From Mycolicibacterium neoaurum (GTDB lineage: Bacteria > Actinomycetota > Actinomycetes > Mycobacteriales > Mycobacteriaceae), in the NCBI RefSeq assembly GCF_036946495.1, contig NZ_JAQIIX010000001.1, forward strand, positions 1 to 64,000: a stretch of 64,000 nt of DNA, in the 5' to 3' direction. A program made the position numbers and the translations under genes. Below are positions 21,465-29,724 of this stretch, piece by piece (position 1 is the first letter of the stretch; each line of letters starts with the position of its first letter). Below the pieces are notes generated by a model. The model did not search any database, was not told where the DNA came from, and worked only from the letters and a program-made list of their open reading frames with translations.

Positions 21465-22173
21465 GGCAACACCGTACGCAGCGCGACGCACCCGGCTGCT
21501 GTGGGCTCTCGCGGTGGCGGTGGGAGCCGGCTACGGCGTCTTCCTGATCACCGTCGCGCTGCGGGTGCCCGCCGGTGCCGAGCTCACCGGGCAGTTCGCG
21601 CTGCAACCTGCGGTCAAGGCGTCCGCCGCGGTGCTGCTGGCGCTGGCGGCCTGGACGCACCCGGTGGCCCGAGAGCGGTGCTGGTTGATCGCGGCGCTGG
21701 TCGGTTCGGCAGCCGGGGACTACCTGCTGGCCATGCCGTGGTGGGAGCCGTCGTTCGTGCTGGGGTTGGCCTCGTTTTTGATCGCGCACCTGTGCTTCCT
21801 GGCCGCGCTGCTCCCGCTGGTGGCCCGGCAACGGTCCCGGTTGATCGCGGCCGGGTTGGTCGTGGTGGCCTGTCTGGTGCTGCTGGTGTGGTTCTGGCCG
21901 GCCCTGCTGGAGCAAGGCATGGCACTGCCGGTGACGGTGTACATGGCCGTGCTCGTGGCAATGGTCTGCGCGGCGCTGCTGGCTCGGTTGCCGACGCGCT
22001 GGACCGCGCTGGGCGCGCTGTGTTTCGCGGTATCGGATTCGATGATCGGCATCAGCAAGTTCGTCCTCGGCGACGAACGGCTGGCTGTCCCGATCTGGTG
22101 GGCCTATGCGGCATCGCTGTTCCTGATCACCGCCGGGTTCTTCTTCGGTCGCGCACGCGGGGCGCGTGCCTAG
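21463..22173 (+). CDS. YhhN/TMEM86 family membrane protein (Rv1401-like)
   Basis: A 236-residue polytopic membrane protein with about seven or eight hydrophobic segments. The pattern AGDYLLAMPWWEPSFVLGLASFLIAH with a conserved G-D and later SDSMIGISKF matches the YhhN family, whose eukaryotic members TMEM86 are lysoplasmalogenases; the bacterial role is less clear. Start at ATG 21463, whose first two bases pair with the lipI start on the other strand (CATG). priA begins 8 bp before its stop. Confidence 0.8.
   Translation: MATPYAARRTRLLWALAVAVGAGYGVFLITVALRVPAGAELTGQFALQPAVKASAAVLLALAAWTHPVARERCWLIAALVGSAAGDYLLAMPWWEPSFVLGLASFLIAHLCFLAALLPLVARQRSRLIAAGLVVVACLVLLVWFWPALLEQGMALPVTVYMAVLVAMVCAALLARLPTRWTALGALCFAVSDSMIGISKFVLGDERLAVPIWWAYAASLFLITAGFFFGRARGARA
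21471..21476 (-). promoter_or_regulatory. -10 box for leaderless lipI transcript
   Basis: Minus-strand TACGGT (21476-21471) matches TANNNT and is 6 nt before the lipI ATG at 21464. It lies inside the first codons of the divergent YhhN gene. No clear -35. Confidence 0.45.
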
Positions 22174-24181
22174 TGGGCGTGCGGTGACCCCGACGACGCG
22201 ACACCCCGCCGAGCACGAACCCATCGCGCGGGTGGTCCCGATGCTGTCGGTTCCGCACCTGGACCGGGACTTCGACTATCTGGTGTCGGCCGAGCAGTCC
22301 GATGACGCTCAGCCCGGGGTCCGGGTGCGGGTGCGTTTCCATGGCCGCCTGGTCGACGCCTTCGTCCTCGAACGACGTTCGGACACCGACCATGCCGGCA
22401 AGTTGGGCTGGCTGGACCGGGTCATCTCGCCCGAGCCGGTGTTGACTCCTGATATCCGCCGTCTGGTCGACGCGGTGGCCGCGCGTTATGCCGGGACCCG
22501 ACCCGACGTGTTGCGCCTTGCGGTGCCTCCACGGCATGCCCGGGCCGAGAAACCCGCATCGCCACCGGAGCGGGCCGAGCTCGCGCCTGTCGACAGCACC
22601 GCGTGGAGCGCGTACGGCCGCGGCGAACAGTTCGTCGCCGCCTTGGGTGACGGCCGGGCCGCGCGCGCGGTGTGGCAGGCGCTGCCCGGGGAGAACTGGG
22701 CCGAGCGGCTCGCCGAGATCGCCGCGGTGACCGTGCAGGCCGGCCGCGGCGCGTTGATCATCGTGCCCGATCAGCGTGATGTCGATGCCGTGCATCGAGC
22801 TGCGCTGCCGCTCGCCGGGGATCAAGTGGTGGCGTTGTCGGCCGGGCTGGGACCGGCGCAGCGGTACCGGCGCTGGCTTTCGGTGCTGCGGGGGCAGGCC
22901 CGGCTGGTCATCGGCACCCGCAGCGCGGTGTTCGCGCCTGTCGCCGAGCTGAGTCTCATCGCGGTCTGGGATGACGGTGACGACTCGCTGTCCGAGCCGC
23001 GCGCCCCGTATCCGCACGCGCGCGATGTCGCGATGCTGAGGGCCCACCAATTGCGTTGCGCGGCAGTCATCGGTGGTTATGCGCGCACCGCCGAGGCGCA
23101 CGCGTTGGTGCGTACTCGGTGGGCCCACGACCTGGTGGCGACCCGGGCCGTGGTGCGCCAGTACGCACCTCGGGTGGTCGCGCTGGACGACAACGCCTTC
23201 GATCACGCCCGCGACCCGGCCGCCCATACCGCCCGGCTGCCGTCGATGGCGTTACGGACGGCGCGGGCAGCACTGGAAGCCGGGCACCCGGTGCTCGTCC
23301 AGGTGCCCCGGCGCGGTTACATCCCGGCGCTGGCGTGTGCGAAGTGCCGGACCGTCGCACGCTGCCGGCACTGCACGGGCCCGCTTCAGCTCACCGGGCG
23401 CGACGCCCATGGCGCGGTCTGTCGGTGGTGCGCCCGCACCGATCTGATGCTGCGCTGCGCCAACTGCGGCTCCGACGCTGTACGGGCCGTCGTGGTGGGC
23501 GCGCGGCGCACCGCAGAGGAACTCGGCCGCGCGCTGCCGGGTGCCAGCGTCATCACCTCCGGGGGAGATTCGTTGATCTCGACGGTGCCCGCCAAGCCCG
23601 CCGTCGTGGTATCAACCCCCGGTGCGGAACCGGTGGCCGAGGGTGGGTACGGCGCAGCGCTGCTGCTCGATGGCTGGGCACTGCTTGGCCGCCAGGACCT
23701 ACGTGCCGCCGAGGACACCCTGCGCCGTTGGATGGCCGCCTCGGCACTGGTGCGCAGCCGTGCCGACGGCGGCACGGTGGCCGTGATCGCCGAGTCGGCG
23801 ATCCCGACCGTGCAAGCTCTGATCCGCTGGGATCCGCTGGGGCACGCCGAATCCGAACTGGCCGCCCGCGATGAGGTGGCGCTACCGCCCGCGGTGCACC
23901 TCGCGGTGCTCGACGGGGTGCCCGAGGCGGTGCATGCCCTGCTTGATGCCGCACAGTTGCCCGAGGACGCGGAGCCGCTGGGTCCGGTGGACCTGCCGCC
24001 GGGGGCCCGCCGGCCGCCCGGTCTCGCGGTGGACAGCCCGGTGGCGCGCATGCTGGTGCGGGTCCCGCGATCCGGCGGGCTGGACCTGGCCGCGGCGTTG
24101 CGGCGGGCGGTGAATTCGCTCAGTTCGCGCCACGATCACGAGCCGGTTCGCGTCCAAATCGACCCGTTGCACATAGGCTAG
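22166..24181 (+). CDS. priA: PriA-like primosomal protein N', helicase motifs lost
   Basis: 671 residues, in the Rv1402 position. The N-terminal DNA-binding domain starts VVPMLSVPHLDRDFDYLV. The eight-Cys zinc region of PriA is intact (CAKCRTVARCRHC, then CRWC and CANC). Where active PriA has a Walker A GxTGSGKT, this protein reads WQALPGENWAERLAE, and the DEEH box is replaced by VWDDGDDSL. It therefore cannot be an ordinary ATP-driven helicase; loss of these motifs is typical of actinobacterial PriA. It may still recruit the replisome at stalled forks. GTG 22166 is used; GTG 22184 is an alternative. Confidence 0.88.
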   Translation: MPSGRAVTPTTRHPAEHEPIARVVPMLSVPHLDRDFDYLVSAEQSDDAQPGVRVRVRFHGRLVDAFVLERRSDTDHAGKLGWLDRVISPEPVLTPDIRRLVDAVAARYAGTRPDVLRLAVPPRHARAEKPASPPERAELAPVDSTAWSAYGRGEQFVAALGDGRAARAVWQALPGENWAERLAEIAAVTVQAGRGALIIVPDQRDVDAVHRAALPLAGDQVVALSAGLGPAQRYRRWLSVLRGQARLVIGTRSAVFAPVAELSLIAVWDDGDDSLSEPRAPYPHARDVAMLRAHQLRCAAVIGGYARTAEAHALVRTRWAHDLVATRAVVRQYAPRVVALDDNAFDHARDPAAHTARLPSMALRTARAALEAGHPVLVQVPRRGYIPALACAKCRTVARCRHCTGPLQLTGRDAHGAVCRWCARTDLMLRCANCGSDAVRAVVVGARRTAEELGRALPGASVITSGGDSLISTVPAKPAVVVSTPGAEPVAEGGYGAALLLDGWALLGRQDLRAAEDTLRRWMAASALVRSRADGGTVAVIAESAIPTVQALIRWDPLGHAESELAARDEVALPPAVHLAVLDGVPEAVHALLDAAQLPEDAEPLGPVDLPPGARRPPGLAVDSPVARMLVRVPRSGGLDLAAALRRAVNSLSSRHDHEPVRVQIDPLHIG

Positions 24182-24206
24182 CGACGACCGCGGCGGGAGG
24201 TGCGTG

Positions 24207-26039
24207 ATGGGACGGCTGTTCAAGATGCTGATCCCTTTGCTGCTCATCGCGTTTGGCGTGCTCTGGCCGGTGGTGTTCAGCGCCGGGTTCGACAATGCCG
24301 CTGCACATGACGGCGGGGTAGCCGAGGATCCGGTGCGTATCACCGAGTACCGCGCGCATTACACGGTCTCCGCCGACGGTGAACTGCATGCCGTCGAGAC
24401 CATCACCGGGGACTTTCCGTCCGGCAGGCACGGCATCTTCCGCTACTGGGACATCACCAATCAGAACAACCCGAACGTGCGACAGGTGCCCGATATCGAA
24501 TCGGTGCTCCTCGACGGTGACCCCGAGCCGTACCAGTTGCTGTGGGAGGGCCGGGAACGGTTCCGGGTGGCCAAGATCGGCGATGCGGACTGGACCCTGG
24601 ACCCCGGCAGTCATGTCTACGAGATCCGTTACTCGGTGCCCGGGGTGCTCGATCCGGGAATCACCGGAGCAGGCCGGGAGTTCCCGTCCGGGACGGGTGG
24701 GGACGAGGCCGAGACGGTGTTCTTCTGGAACGTCGTGGCCCCGGGGTGGAACAACCGTATCGATAACGCGGACATCACCGTCACACTGCCGGCGCCGGTC
24801 ATCGGCGCGCAGTGCGCGATCGGATACGGCGTCGGCCGAGCGTGCGCCGACCTGACCGTGCAGGGCCGGACGGTGGCACTGTCGGCGCAGGACCTCCCGC
24901 CGCACACCCCACTGACGGTGCGTGCAGGGATGGACATGCCGACGCCGGCGCGTGCAGAGGTGCCGTGGAACCACCACTGGGACCGGATCCTCGGCCAATC
25001 GGTCACCCCGGTGGTGGTGTTGGTGGGCTTCTCGGCACTCGCCGGGGCGATCGCACTGCTGTGGTTCCGCAGCACCGTCGAACGCGCGCCCGGCTTCGGA
25101 CTGCAGTACGCGCCGCCGCCCGGTCTCGGGCCGGTCCAGGTGGAGTACATCCGCACCGAATCGGTTCCCAAGCACGGCCTCACCGCGACGCTGTTCTACC
25201 TGGCCGAACGCCGACTCGTGGAGCTGCGTCAGGTCAACGAGCACCACTGGGATGTCACGGGCACCGCCCAAGCCGGCGCGTGGGCCGATGTCGACCCGGT
25301 CACCGTCGCCGTCGGTTCGGCACTGAAGGTGATGGGGCCCGGCGCGACGTTCTCGGCGAAGAAATCGGCGAAATCGGGGGAGAAGCTCACCAAGGCCAAG
25401 TCGGATATGGCCGACGCGGTGCGCAAGTGGGCGCTCGACGAAGGCCTGATCGTGAAGCGGGGCAGCGAACTGTGGCTGCGCGCGGCCAACGCACTGGCCG
25501 CCATCCTGATGGTCTGCGGATTCTGCCGGTGGGGGTTCCCGACCACGTTGTGGGCGTTGCCGTTCGCGGTCTTTTTCCTGTTCTCGGCCGCCTCCTGGGG
25601 AGACGGTATCGGTACGCGGCGGACCGCGGCCGGTCGCATGCTGTGGTCGCAGGCCGGCGGGTTCCACCGCGTGCTGGCCACCGATTCCGCGGAGAGCCGA
25701 TTCGATTTCGCGGCCCGCAAGGATCTCTACACCGCCTATATCCCCTTCGCGGTGGCGGCGGGTGTCGCGGCGCTGTGGGCGCAGAAGTATCAGGCGAGCA
25801 CCGGTATGGTTGCACCGCAACCGGATTGGTACAACTCGTCGTCAGCGACGAGCAGCCCGTCGAGTTTCAGCTCGGATGGGCCGAGTTTCGACAGTTTCGA
25901 GTCAGCGTTGTCGTCGTCGATCGGCGCCTATACCGCATCGCAGTCGTCCTCATCCGGCGGCAGCAGTAGCAGCAGCGGAGGCAGCAGTGGTGGTGGCGGC
26001 GGCGGTGGCGGCGGTGGAGGAGGAGGAGGCTCATGGTGA
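24207..26039 (+). CDS. DUF2207 membrane protein with Ser/Gly tail
   Basis: 610 residues. A signal/anchor (MLIPLLLIAFGVLWPVVFSAG) precedes a ~200-residue extracytoplasmic beta domain of the DUF2207 type (RITEYRAHYTVSADGELHAVETI, GRHGIFRYWDI). A TM at about 265-285, a cytoplasmic segment and a TM pair near 435-470 follow. The last ~70 residues are Ser-rich and end in a run of about 15 glycines and SW. ATG 24207 is chosen because GGGAGG (24195-24200) is 6 nt away; GTG 24204 would be too close. Function unknown; DUF2207 genes are often paired with lemA, as here. The poly-Gly codons double as the ribosome-binding site of the next gene. Confidence 0.8.
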   Translation: MGRLFKMLIPLLLIAFGVLWPVVFSAGFDNAAAHDGGVAEDPVRITEYRAHYTVSADGELHAVETITGDFPSGRHGIFRYWDITNQNNPNVRQVPDIESVLLDGDPEPYQLLWEGRERFRVAKIGDADWTLDPGSHVYEIRYSVPGVLDPGITGAGREFPSGTGGDEAETVFFWNVVAPGWNNRIDNADITVTLPAPVIGAQCAIGYGVGRACADLTVQGRTVALSAQDLPPHTPLTVRAGMDMPTPARAEVPWNHHWDRILGQSVTPVVVLVGFSALAGAIALLWFRSTVERAPGFGLQYAPPPGLGPVQVEYIRTESVPKHGLTATLFYLAERRLVELRQVNEHHWDVTGTAQAGAWADVDPVTVAVGSALKVMGPGATFSAKKSAKSGEKLTKAKSDMADAVRKWALDEGLIVKRGSELWLRAANALAAILMVCGFCRWGFPTTLWALPFAVFFLFSAASWGDGIGTRRTAAGRMLWSQAGGFHRVLATDSAESRFDFAARKDLYTAYIPFAVAAGVAALWAQKYQASTGMVAPQPDWYNSSSATSSPSSFSSDGPSFDSFESALSSSIGAYTASQSSSSGGSSSSSGGSSGGGGGGGGGGGGGGSW

Positions 26040-26575
26040 GGGCCGTGCTCGTTCTGGTGTTGCTGCTCGCGGTGGCGGTGTTGGTCGTCATCGTGGTCGG
26101 CTACAACAAGCTCAGATCTGCCGATCTGCGGGTGGCGGAGGCGCTCTCGGGTATCGACGTCGAACTGACCCGGCGAGCGTCGCTGATCCCCAGCCTGGTG
26201 CACACCGTTGGGACCTTCGCCGCCCACGAGCAAGCTGTCCTCGACCGGGTGGCCCGGGCCGGCGCCGCATTGGACGCCGCTGCCGGCGGTGCCTCGGTGA
26301 CCCAACGCAGTGCGGCCGAGAGCCAACTCGACAGCGCGGTCGGCCGAGTTCTCGCGCTCGGCGCGAGCTACCCGCAACTGGGTTCGTCGGACAACTTCCT
26401 CAACCTGCAGCAGAACCTGACCGACACCGAGAACAAGCTGGCCTTCGCGCGTCAGTACTACAACGATGCGGTGGCCGGGGCGAATCGACTCATCACCACC
26501 ATGCCGTGGATGTTCGTCGCGCCGATAGCCGGGGTGAGCGAGCGCGAGTTCTATCAGACACCACGGCTTACCTAG
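26033..26575 (+). CDS. LemA family protein
   Basis: 180 residues: an N-terminal TM (VLVLLLAVAVLVVIVVGYN) then the alpha-helical LemA domain (ALSGIDVELTRRASLIPSLV, NKLAFARQYYNDAV). The domain contains the YNDAV signature of the family. LemA proteins are anchored with a short exposed end and a cytoplasmic or periplasmic helical bundle; their role is unresolved, with links to envelope stress. It overlaps the DUF2207 stop by 7 bp, and GGAGGAGGAGGAGG (26016-26029) directly precedes the ATG. The stop codon TAG is also the start of a -10 box for fmt. Confidence 0.85.
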   Translation: MVRAVLVLVLLLAVAVLVVIVVGYNKLRSADLRVAEALSGIDVELTRRASLIPSLVHTVGTFAAHEQAVLDRVARAGAALDAAAGGASVTQRSAAESQLDSAVGRVLALGASYPQLGSSDNFLNLQQNLTDTENKLAFARQYYNDAVAGANRLITTMPWMFVAPIAGVSEREFYQTPRLT

Positions 26576-26578
26576 ACT
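26573..26578 (+). promoter_or_regulatory. -10 box for leaderless fmt transcript
   Basis: TAGACT (26573-26578) matches TANNNT and ends 6 nt before the fmt GTG at 26585. Its first three bases are the lemA stop codon. fmt has no visible Shine-Dalgarno, which agrees with leaderless initiation. Confidence 0.5.
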
Positions 26579-26584
26579 GACGCG

Positions 26585-27511
26585 GTGCGTCTCATCTTTG
26601 CCGGTACCCCCGAACCCGCGCTGCCATCGCTGCGCACTCTGGTGGACTCCCAGAATCACGACGTGATCGCGGTGCTGACCCGGCCGGATGCGGCAGCTGG
26701 ACGCCGTGGCAAGCCTGCGCCGTCCCCGGTGGCGCAGTTCGCCGCCGAGCGAGGTATCCCCGTGCTCAAACCCGAGCGGCCCAACAGCGCCGAATTCGTG
26801 GCAGAACTCAGCGAGCTGGCCCCCGATGCCTGCGCCGTGGTGGCCTACGGGGCGCTGTTGCGCGATGAACTACTGGCCGTACCCACCCACGGCTGGGTGA
26901 ACCTGCACTTCTCGCTGCTGCCCGCCTGGCGCGGCGCCGCGCCGGTGCAGGCCGCGATCGCTGCCGGGGACACCGTCACCGGAGCGACCACCTTTCGTAT
27001 CGAACGCGATCTGGATTCCGGACCCATCTTCGGGGTCGTCACCGAAACCGTCGCGCCCACCGACACTGCCGGCGATCTGCTTGCCCGATTGTCTGTTTCG
27101 GGCGCCGGGCTGCTGGCGGCCACGATGGACGGTATCGCAGACGGCTCGCTGACTCCGGTGCGCCAGCCCGCCGAAGGGATCACGGTGGCCCCGAAGATCA
27201 CCGTCGACGAGGCGCGGGTGCGCTGGGAGTTACCAGCCCATGTCGTCGACCGGCGCATTCGGGCCGTCACGCCGAATCCGGGGGCGTGGACCATGATCGG
27301 CGACGTGCGGGTGAAGGTGGGACCCGTACGCGCTGACGAGGACAAGGAGCTCGCCGTCGGTGAGATCGAGGTGGGCAAGCGCGATGTGTGGATCGGTACC
27401 GGCTCGAATGCGGTGGTACTCAGCTGGATTCAACCTCCCGGCAAGAAACCGATGAACGCCGCAGATTGGGCGCGCGGGGCGCGGCCGGACGCATCGGTGC
27501 GTGCGCTGTGA
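26585..27511 (+). CDS. fmt: Methionyl-tRNA formyltransferase
   Basis: Formylates initiator Met-tRNA using 10-formyl-tetrahydrofolate. 308 residues. The catalytic region VNLHFSLLPAWRGAAPVQAAI contains the Asn-His pair and the SLLPxxRG motif, and TFRIERDLDSGPIF follows. The C-terminal OB-like tRNA-binding domain (residues ~205-305) ends with IQPPGKKPMNAADWARG. GTG start; stop overlaps the rsmB GTG by 4 bp. Confidence 0.95.
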   Translation: MRLIFAGTPEPALPSLRTLVDSQNHDVIAVLTRPDAAAGRRGKPAPSPVAQFAAERGIPVLKPERPNSAEFVAELSELAPDACAVVAYGALLRDELLAVPTHGWVNLHFSLLPAWRGAAPVQAAIAAGDTVTGATTFRIERDLDSGPIFGVVTETVAPTDTAGDLLARLSVSGAGLLAATMDGIADGSLTPVRQPAEGITVAPKITVDEARVRWELPAHVVDRRIRAVTPNPGAWTMIGDVRVKVGPVRADEDKELAVGEIEVGKRDVWIGTGSNAVVLSWIQPPGKKPMNAADWARGARPDASVRAL

Positions 27512-28959
27512 GCCGCCCGGGACAGGCCCGGGGCGGGCGACCGCCGCATCGTCAGGGCCAGCGCGGTCCGCAGCGCAAGGGCCCGCAACGCAGCCCGCTG
27601 GACCCGGCCCGCCGGGCAGCATTCGACACCCTGCGTGCGGTCACCGAGCGGGATGCCTATGCCAACCTGACACTTCCGGCGTTGCTGCGCGAGCGGGGGA
27701 TCAGTGGGCGTGACGCAGCTTTCGCCACCGAGCTGGCCTATGGCACCTGTCGGGTCCGCGGACTGTTGGATGCGGTGATCGCCGCCGCCGCGGGCCGGGA
27801 CATCGACCGCATCGACCCGGTGCTGCTGGACCTGCTTCGGCTTGGTGCCTATCAGCTGTTGCGCACCAGGGTCGATGCGCATGCGGCGGTGGACACCACC
27901 GTCGACCAGGCGGGGATCGAATTCGATTCGGTACGAGCCGGTTTCGTCAACGGTGTGCTGCGCAAGATCGCGGGCCAGGACGAGGCGGCCTGGGTAGCCG
28001 AGCTCGCACCGTCGGCGAGCACCGACCCGGTCGGTCATGCCGCGTTCGTGCATGCGCACCCGCGCTGGGTCGCACAGGCCTTCGTCGATGCGCTCGGTGC
28101 CCAAGCCGGTGAACTGAATGCGCTGCTGGCCAGCGATGATGAGCGCCCGGTGGTGCACCTGGTCGCTCGGCCAGGCGTGCTGACCGCGGCCGAGCTGGCC
28201 GAGCAGACCGGCGGCACCGTCGGCCGGTACTCGCCCTATGCGGTCTATCTGCCGGGCGGCGACCCGGCCGATATCGCCGCGGTGCGCGAGGGTGCCGCGC
28301 TGGTGCAGGACGAGGGCTCGCAATTGGTGGCACGCGCGCTGACACTGGCCAGCCTCGAAGGAGATGACGGTGGCCAGTGGCTCGACCTGTGTTCTGGCCC
28401 GGGTGGTAAGACCGCCCTGATCGGCGCGTTGATCAGGTCGTCGGCGGGCACATCCGCGGTCAGGGTGACCGCGGTGGAACCGGCCGAGCACCGAGCCGAT
28501 TTCGTGGTGCAGAACACCTCGGGACTGCCGGTCGACGTGTTGCGGGTCGACGGGCGTGAGACCGGCTTGGCGGCCGGCAGTTTCGATCGGGTGCTCGTCG
28601 ACGCGCCGTGTACCGGGCTCGGCGCGTTGCGGCGTCGGCCCGAGGCGCGTTGGCGGCGCCAGCCCGGCGATGTGCCTGCACTGGGCCGGTTGCAGCGGGA
28701 GCTGCTGGGCTCGGCGATCGGCCTCACCAGGCCCGGTGGGGTGGTGTTGTACGCGACCTGCTCTCCGCATCTGGCAGAGACCGTCGGTGTGGTCGCCGAT
28801 GCGTTGCGAAGGCACCCGGTGACCGCGCTGGACACGCGCGAGTTCTTCCCCGGGGTGGACCGCCTGGGCGACGGACCGTACGTGCAGCTCTGGCCCCATC
28901 GGCACGGCACCGACGCGATGTTCGCCGCGGCACTTCGTGTGGGGTCGACGGCGGGTTGA
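27508..28959 (+). CDS. rsmB: 16S rRNA (cytosine-C5)-methyltransferase RsmB
   Basis: 483 residues. A basic N-terminal leader (RPGQARGGRPPHRQGQRGP) is followed by a NusB-like RNA-binding domain (about 35-170), then a Rossmann methyltransferase domain. SAM motif I is WLDLCSGPGGKTALIG. The two RsmB cysteines are in VDAPCTGLGALRRRPEARW and YATCSPHLAET; the TC cysteine is the nucleophile and the PC cysteine releases the product. GTG 27508 overlaps the fmt stop (GTGA); the longer frame to 27388 lies in fmt. The stop lies inside the first copy of a 22-bp direct repeat. Confidence 0.93.
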   Translation: MSRPGQARGGRPPHRQGQRGPQRKGPQRSPLDPARRAAFDTLRAVTERDAYANLTLPALLRERGISGRDAAFATELAYGTCRVRGLLDAVIAAAAGRDIDRIDPVLLDLLRLGAYQLLRTRVDAHAAVDTTVDQAGIEFDSVRAGFVNGVLRKIAGQDEAAWVAELAPSASTDPVGHAAFVHAHPRWVAQAFVDALGAQAGELNALLASDDERPVVHLVARPGVLTAAELAEQTGGTVGRYSPYAVYLPGGDPADIAAVREGAALVQDEGSQLVARALTLASLEGDDGGQWLDLCSGPGGKTALIGALIRSSAGTSAVRVTAVEPAEHRADFVVQNTSGLPVDVLRVDGRETGLAAGSFDRVLVDAPCTGLGALRRRPEARWRRQPGDVPALGRLQRELLGSAIGLTRPGGVVLYATCSPHLAETVGVVADALRRHPVTALDTREFFPGVDRLGDGPYVQLWPHRHGTDAMFAAALRVGSTAG

Positions 28960-29006
28960 GGGCGAGCGCAGTGACGGGAAGTAATGAGGGCGAGCGCAGC
29001 GACGGG
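28957..29006 (+). repeat. Direct repeat of 22 bp between rsmB and rpe
   Basis: Bases 28957-28978 and 28985-29006 agree at 21 of 22 positions (core GAGGGCGAGCGCAG) and are 6 bp apart. The first copy supplies the rsmB stop codon. A short dispersed mycobacterial repeat or a local duplication could explain it. No coding role. Confidence 0.75.
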
Positions 29007-29018
29007 GTGGGCAAAAAG

Positions 29019-29024
29019 TAGGCT
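29019..29024 (+). promoter_or_regulatory. -10 box for leaderless rpe transcript
   Basis: TAGGCT matches TANNNT and ends 7 nt before the rpe ATG at 29032. No Shine-Dalgarno is present before rpe. Confidence 0.45.
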
Positions 29025-29031
29025 GACCGGC

Positions 29032-29724
29032 ATGGCAGGTCTCACTCCCAGCGCACCGCTGATCGCTCCGTCCATCCTGTCCGCGGATTTCGCCAGGCTT
29101 TCCGACGAGGTCGCCGCGGTGGCGGGAGCCGATTGGTTGCACGTCGACGTGATGGACAACCATTTCGTGCCGAATCTGACGTTGGGCCTGCCGGTGGTGG
29201 AGAGCCTGCTCAAAGCGACCGATATCCCGATGGACTGCCATCTGATGATCGATCAGCCCGAGCGCTGGGCACCGCCGTACGCCGAGGCGGGCGCATACAA
29301 CGTCACCTTTCACGCCGAGGCGACCGACAACCCGGTCGGGGTAGCGCGCGATATCCGTGCCGCCGGCGCCAAGGCCGGGCTCTCGGTGAAGCCCGGTACG
29401 CCATTGGAGCCTTACCTGGAGATCCTGCGTGAGTTCGACACTCTGTTGGTGATGTCGGTCGAGCCCGGCTTCGGTGGCCAGAAGTTCATCCCCGAGGTGC
29501 TCGCCAAGGTGGCCACCGCCCGGCGGTTGGTCGACGCCGGTGAGCTGACCATCGTGGTGGAGATCGACGGCGGTATCAATGCCGACACCATCGAACAGGC
29601 CGCCGAGGCCGGGGTGGACTGTTTCGTGGCGGGTTCGGCGGTGTACAGCGCCGAGGATCCTGCCGACGCGGTGGCCCGGTTGCGTAGGCAGGCCGCGGCG
29701 TCCTCTCCGCACCTGACGCTGTGA
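29032..29724 (+). CDS. rpe: Ribulose-phosphate 3-epimerase
   Basis: Interconverts ribulose 5-phosphate and xylulose 5-phosphate in the pentose phosphate pathway. The 230-residue TIM barrel has the signatures IAPSILSADFARL, WLHVDVMDNHFVPNLT, MDCHLMI, LVMSVEPGFGGQKF and VEIDGGI, which hold the metal-binding His/Asp residues. Start at ATG 29032; the longer frame to 28984 lies in the direct repeat. The stop overlaps the ribD GTG (GTGA). Its product feeds ribulose 5-phosphate, also a riboflavin precursor. Confidence 0.95.
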   Translation: MAGLTPSAPLIAPSILSADFARLSDEVAAVAGADWLHVDVMDNHFVPNLTLGLPVVESLLKATDIPMDCHLMIDQPERWAPPYAEAGAYNVTFHAEATDNPVGVARDIRAAGAKAGLSVKPGTPLEPYLEILREFDTLLVMSVEPGFGGQKFIPEVLAKVATARRLVDAGELTIVVEIDGGINADTIEQAAEAGVDCFVAGSAVYSAEDPADAVARLRRQAAASSPHLTL

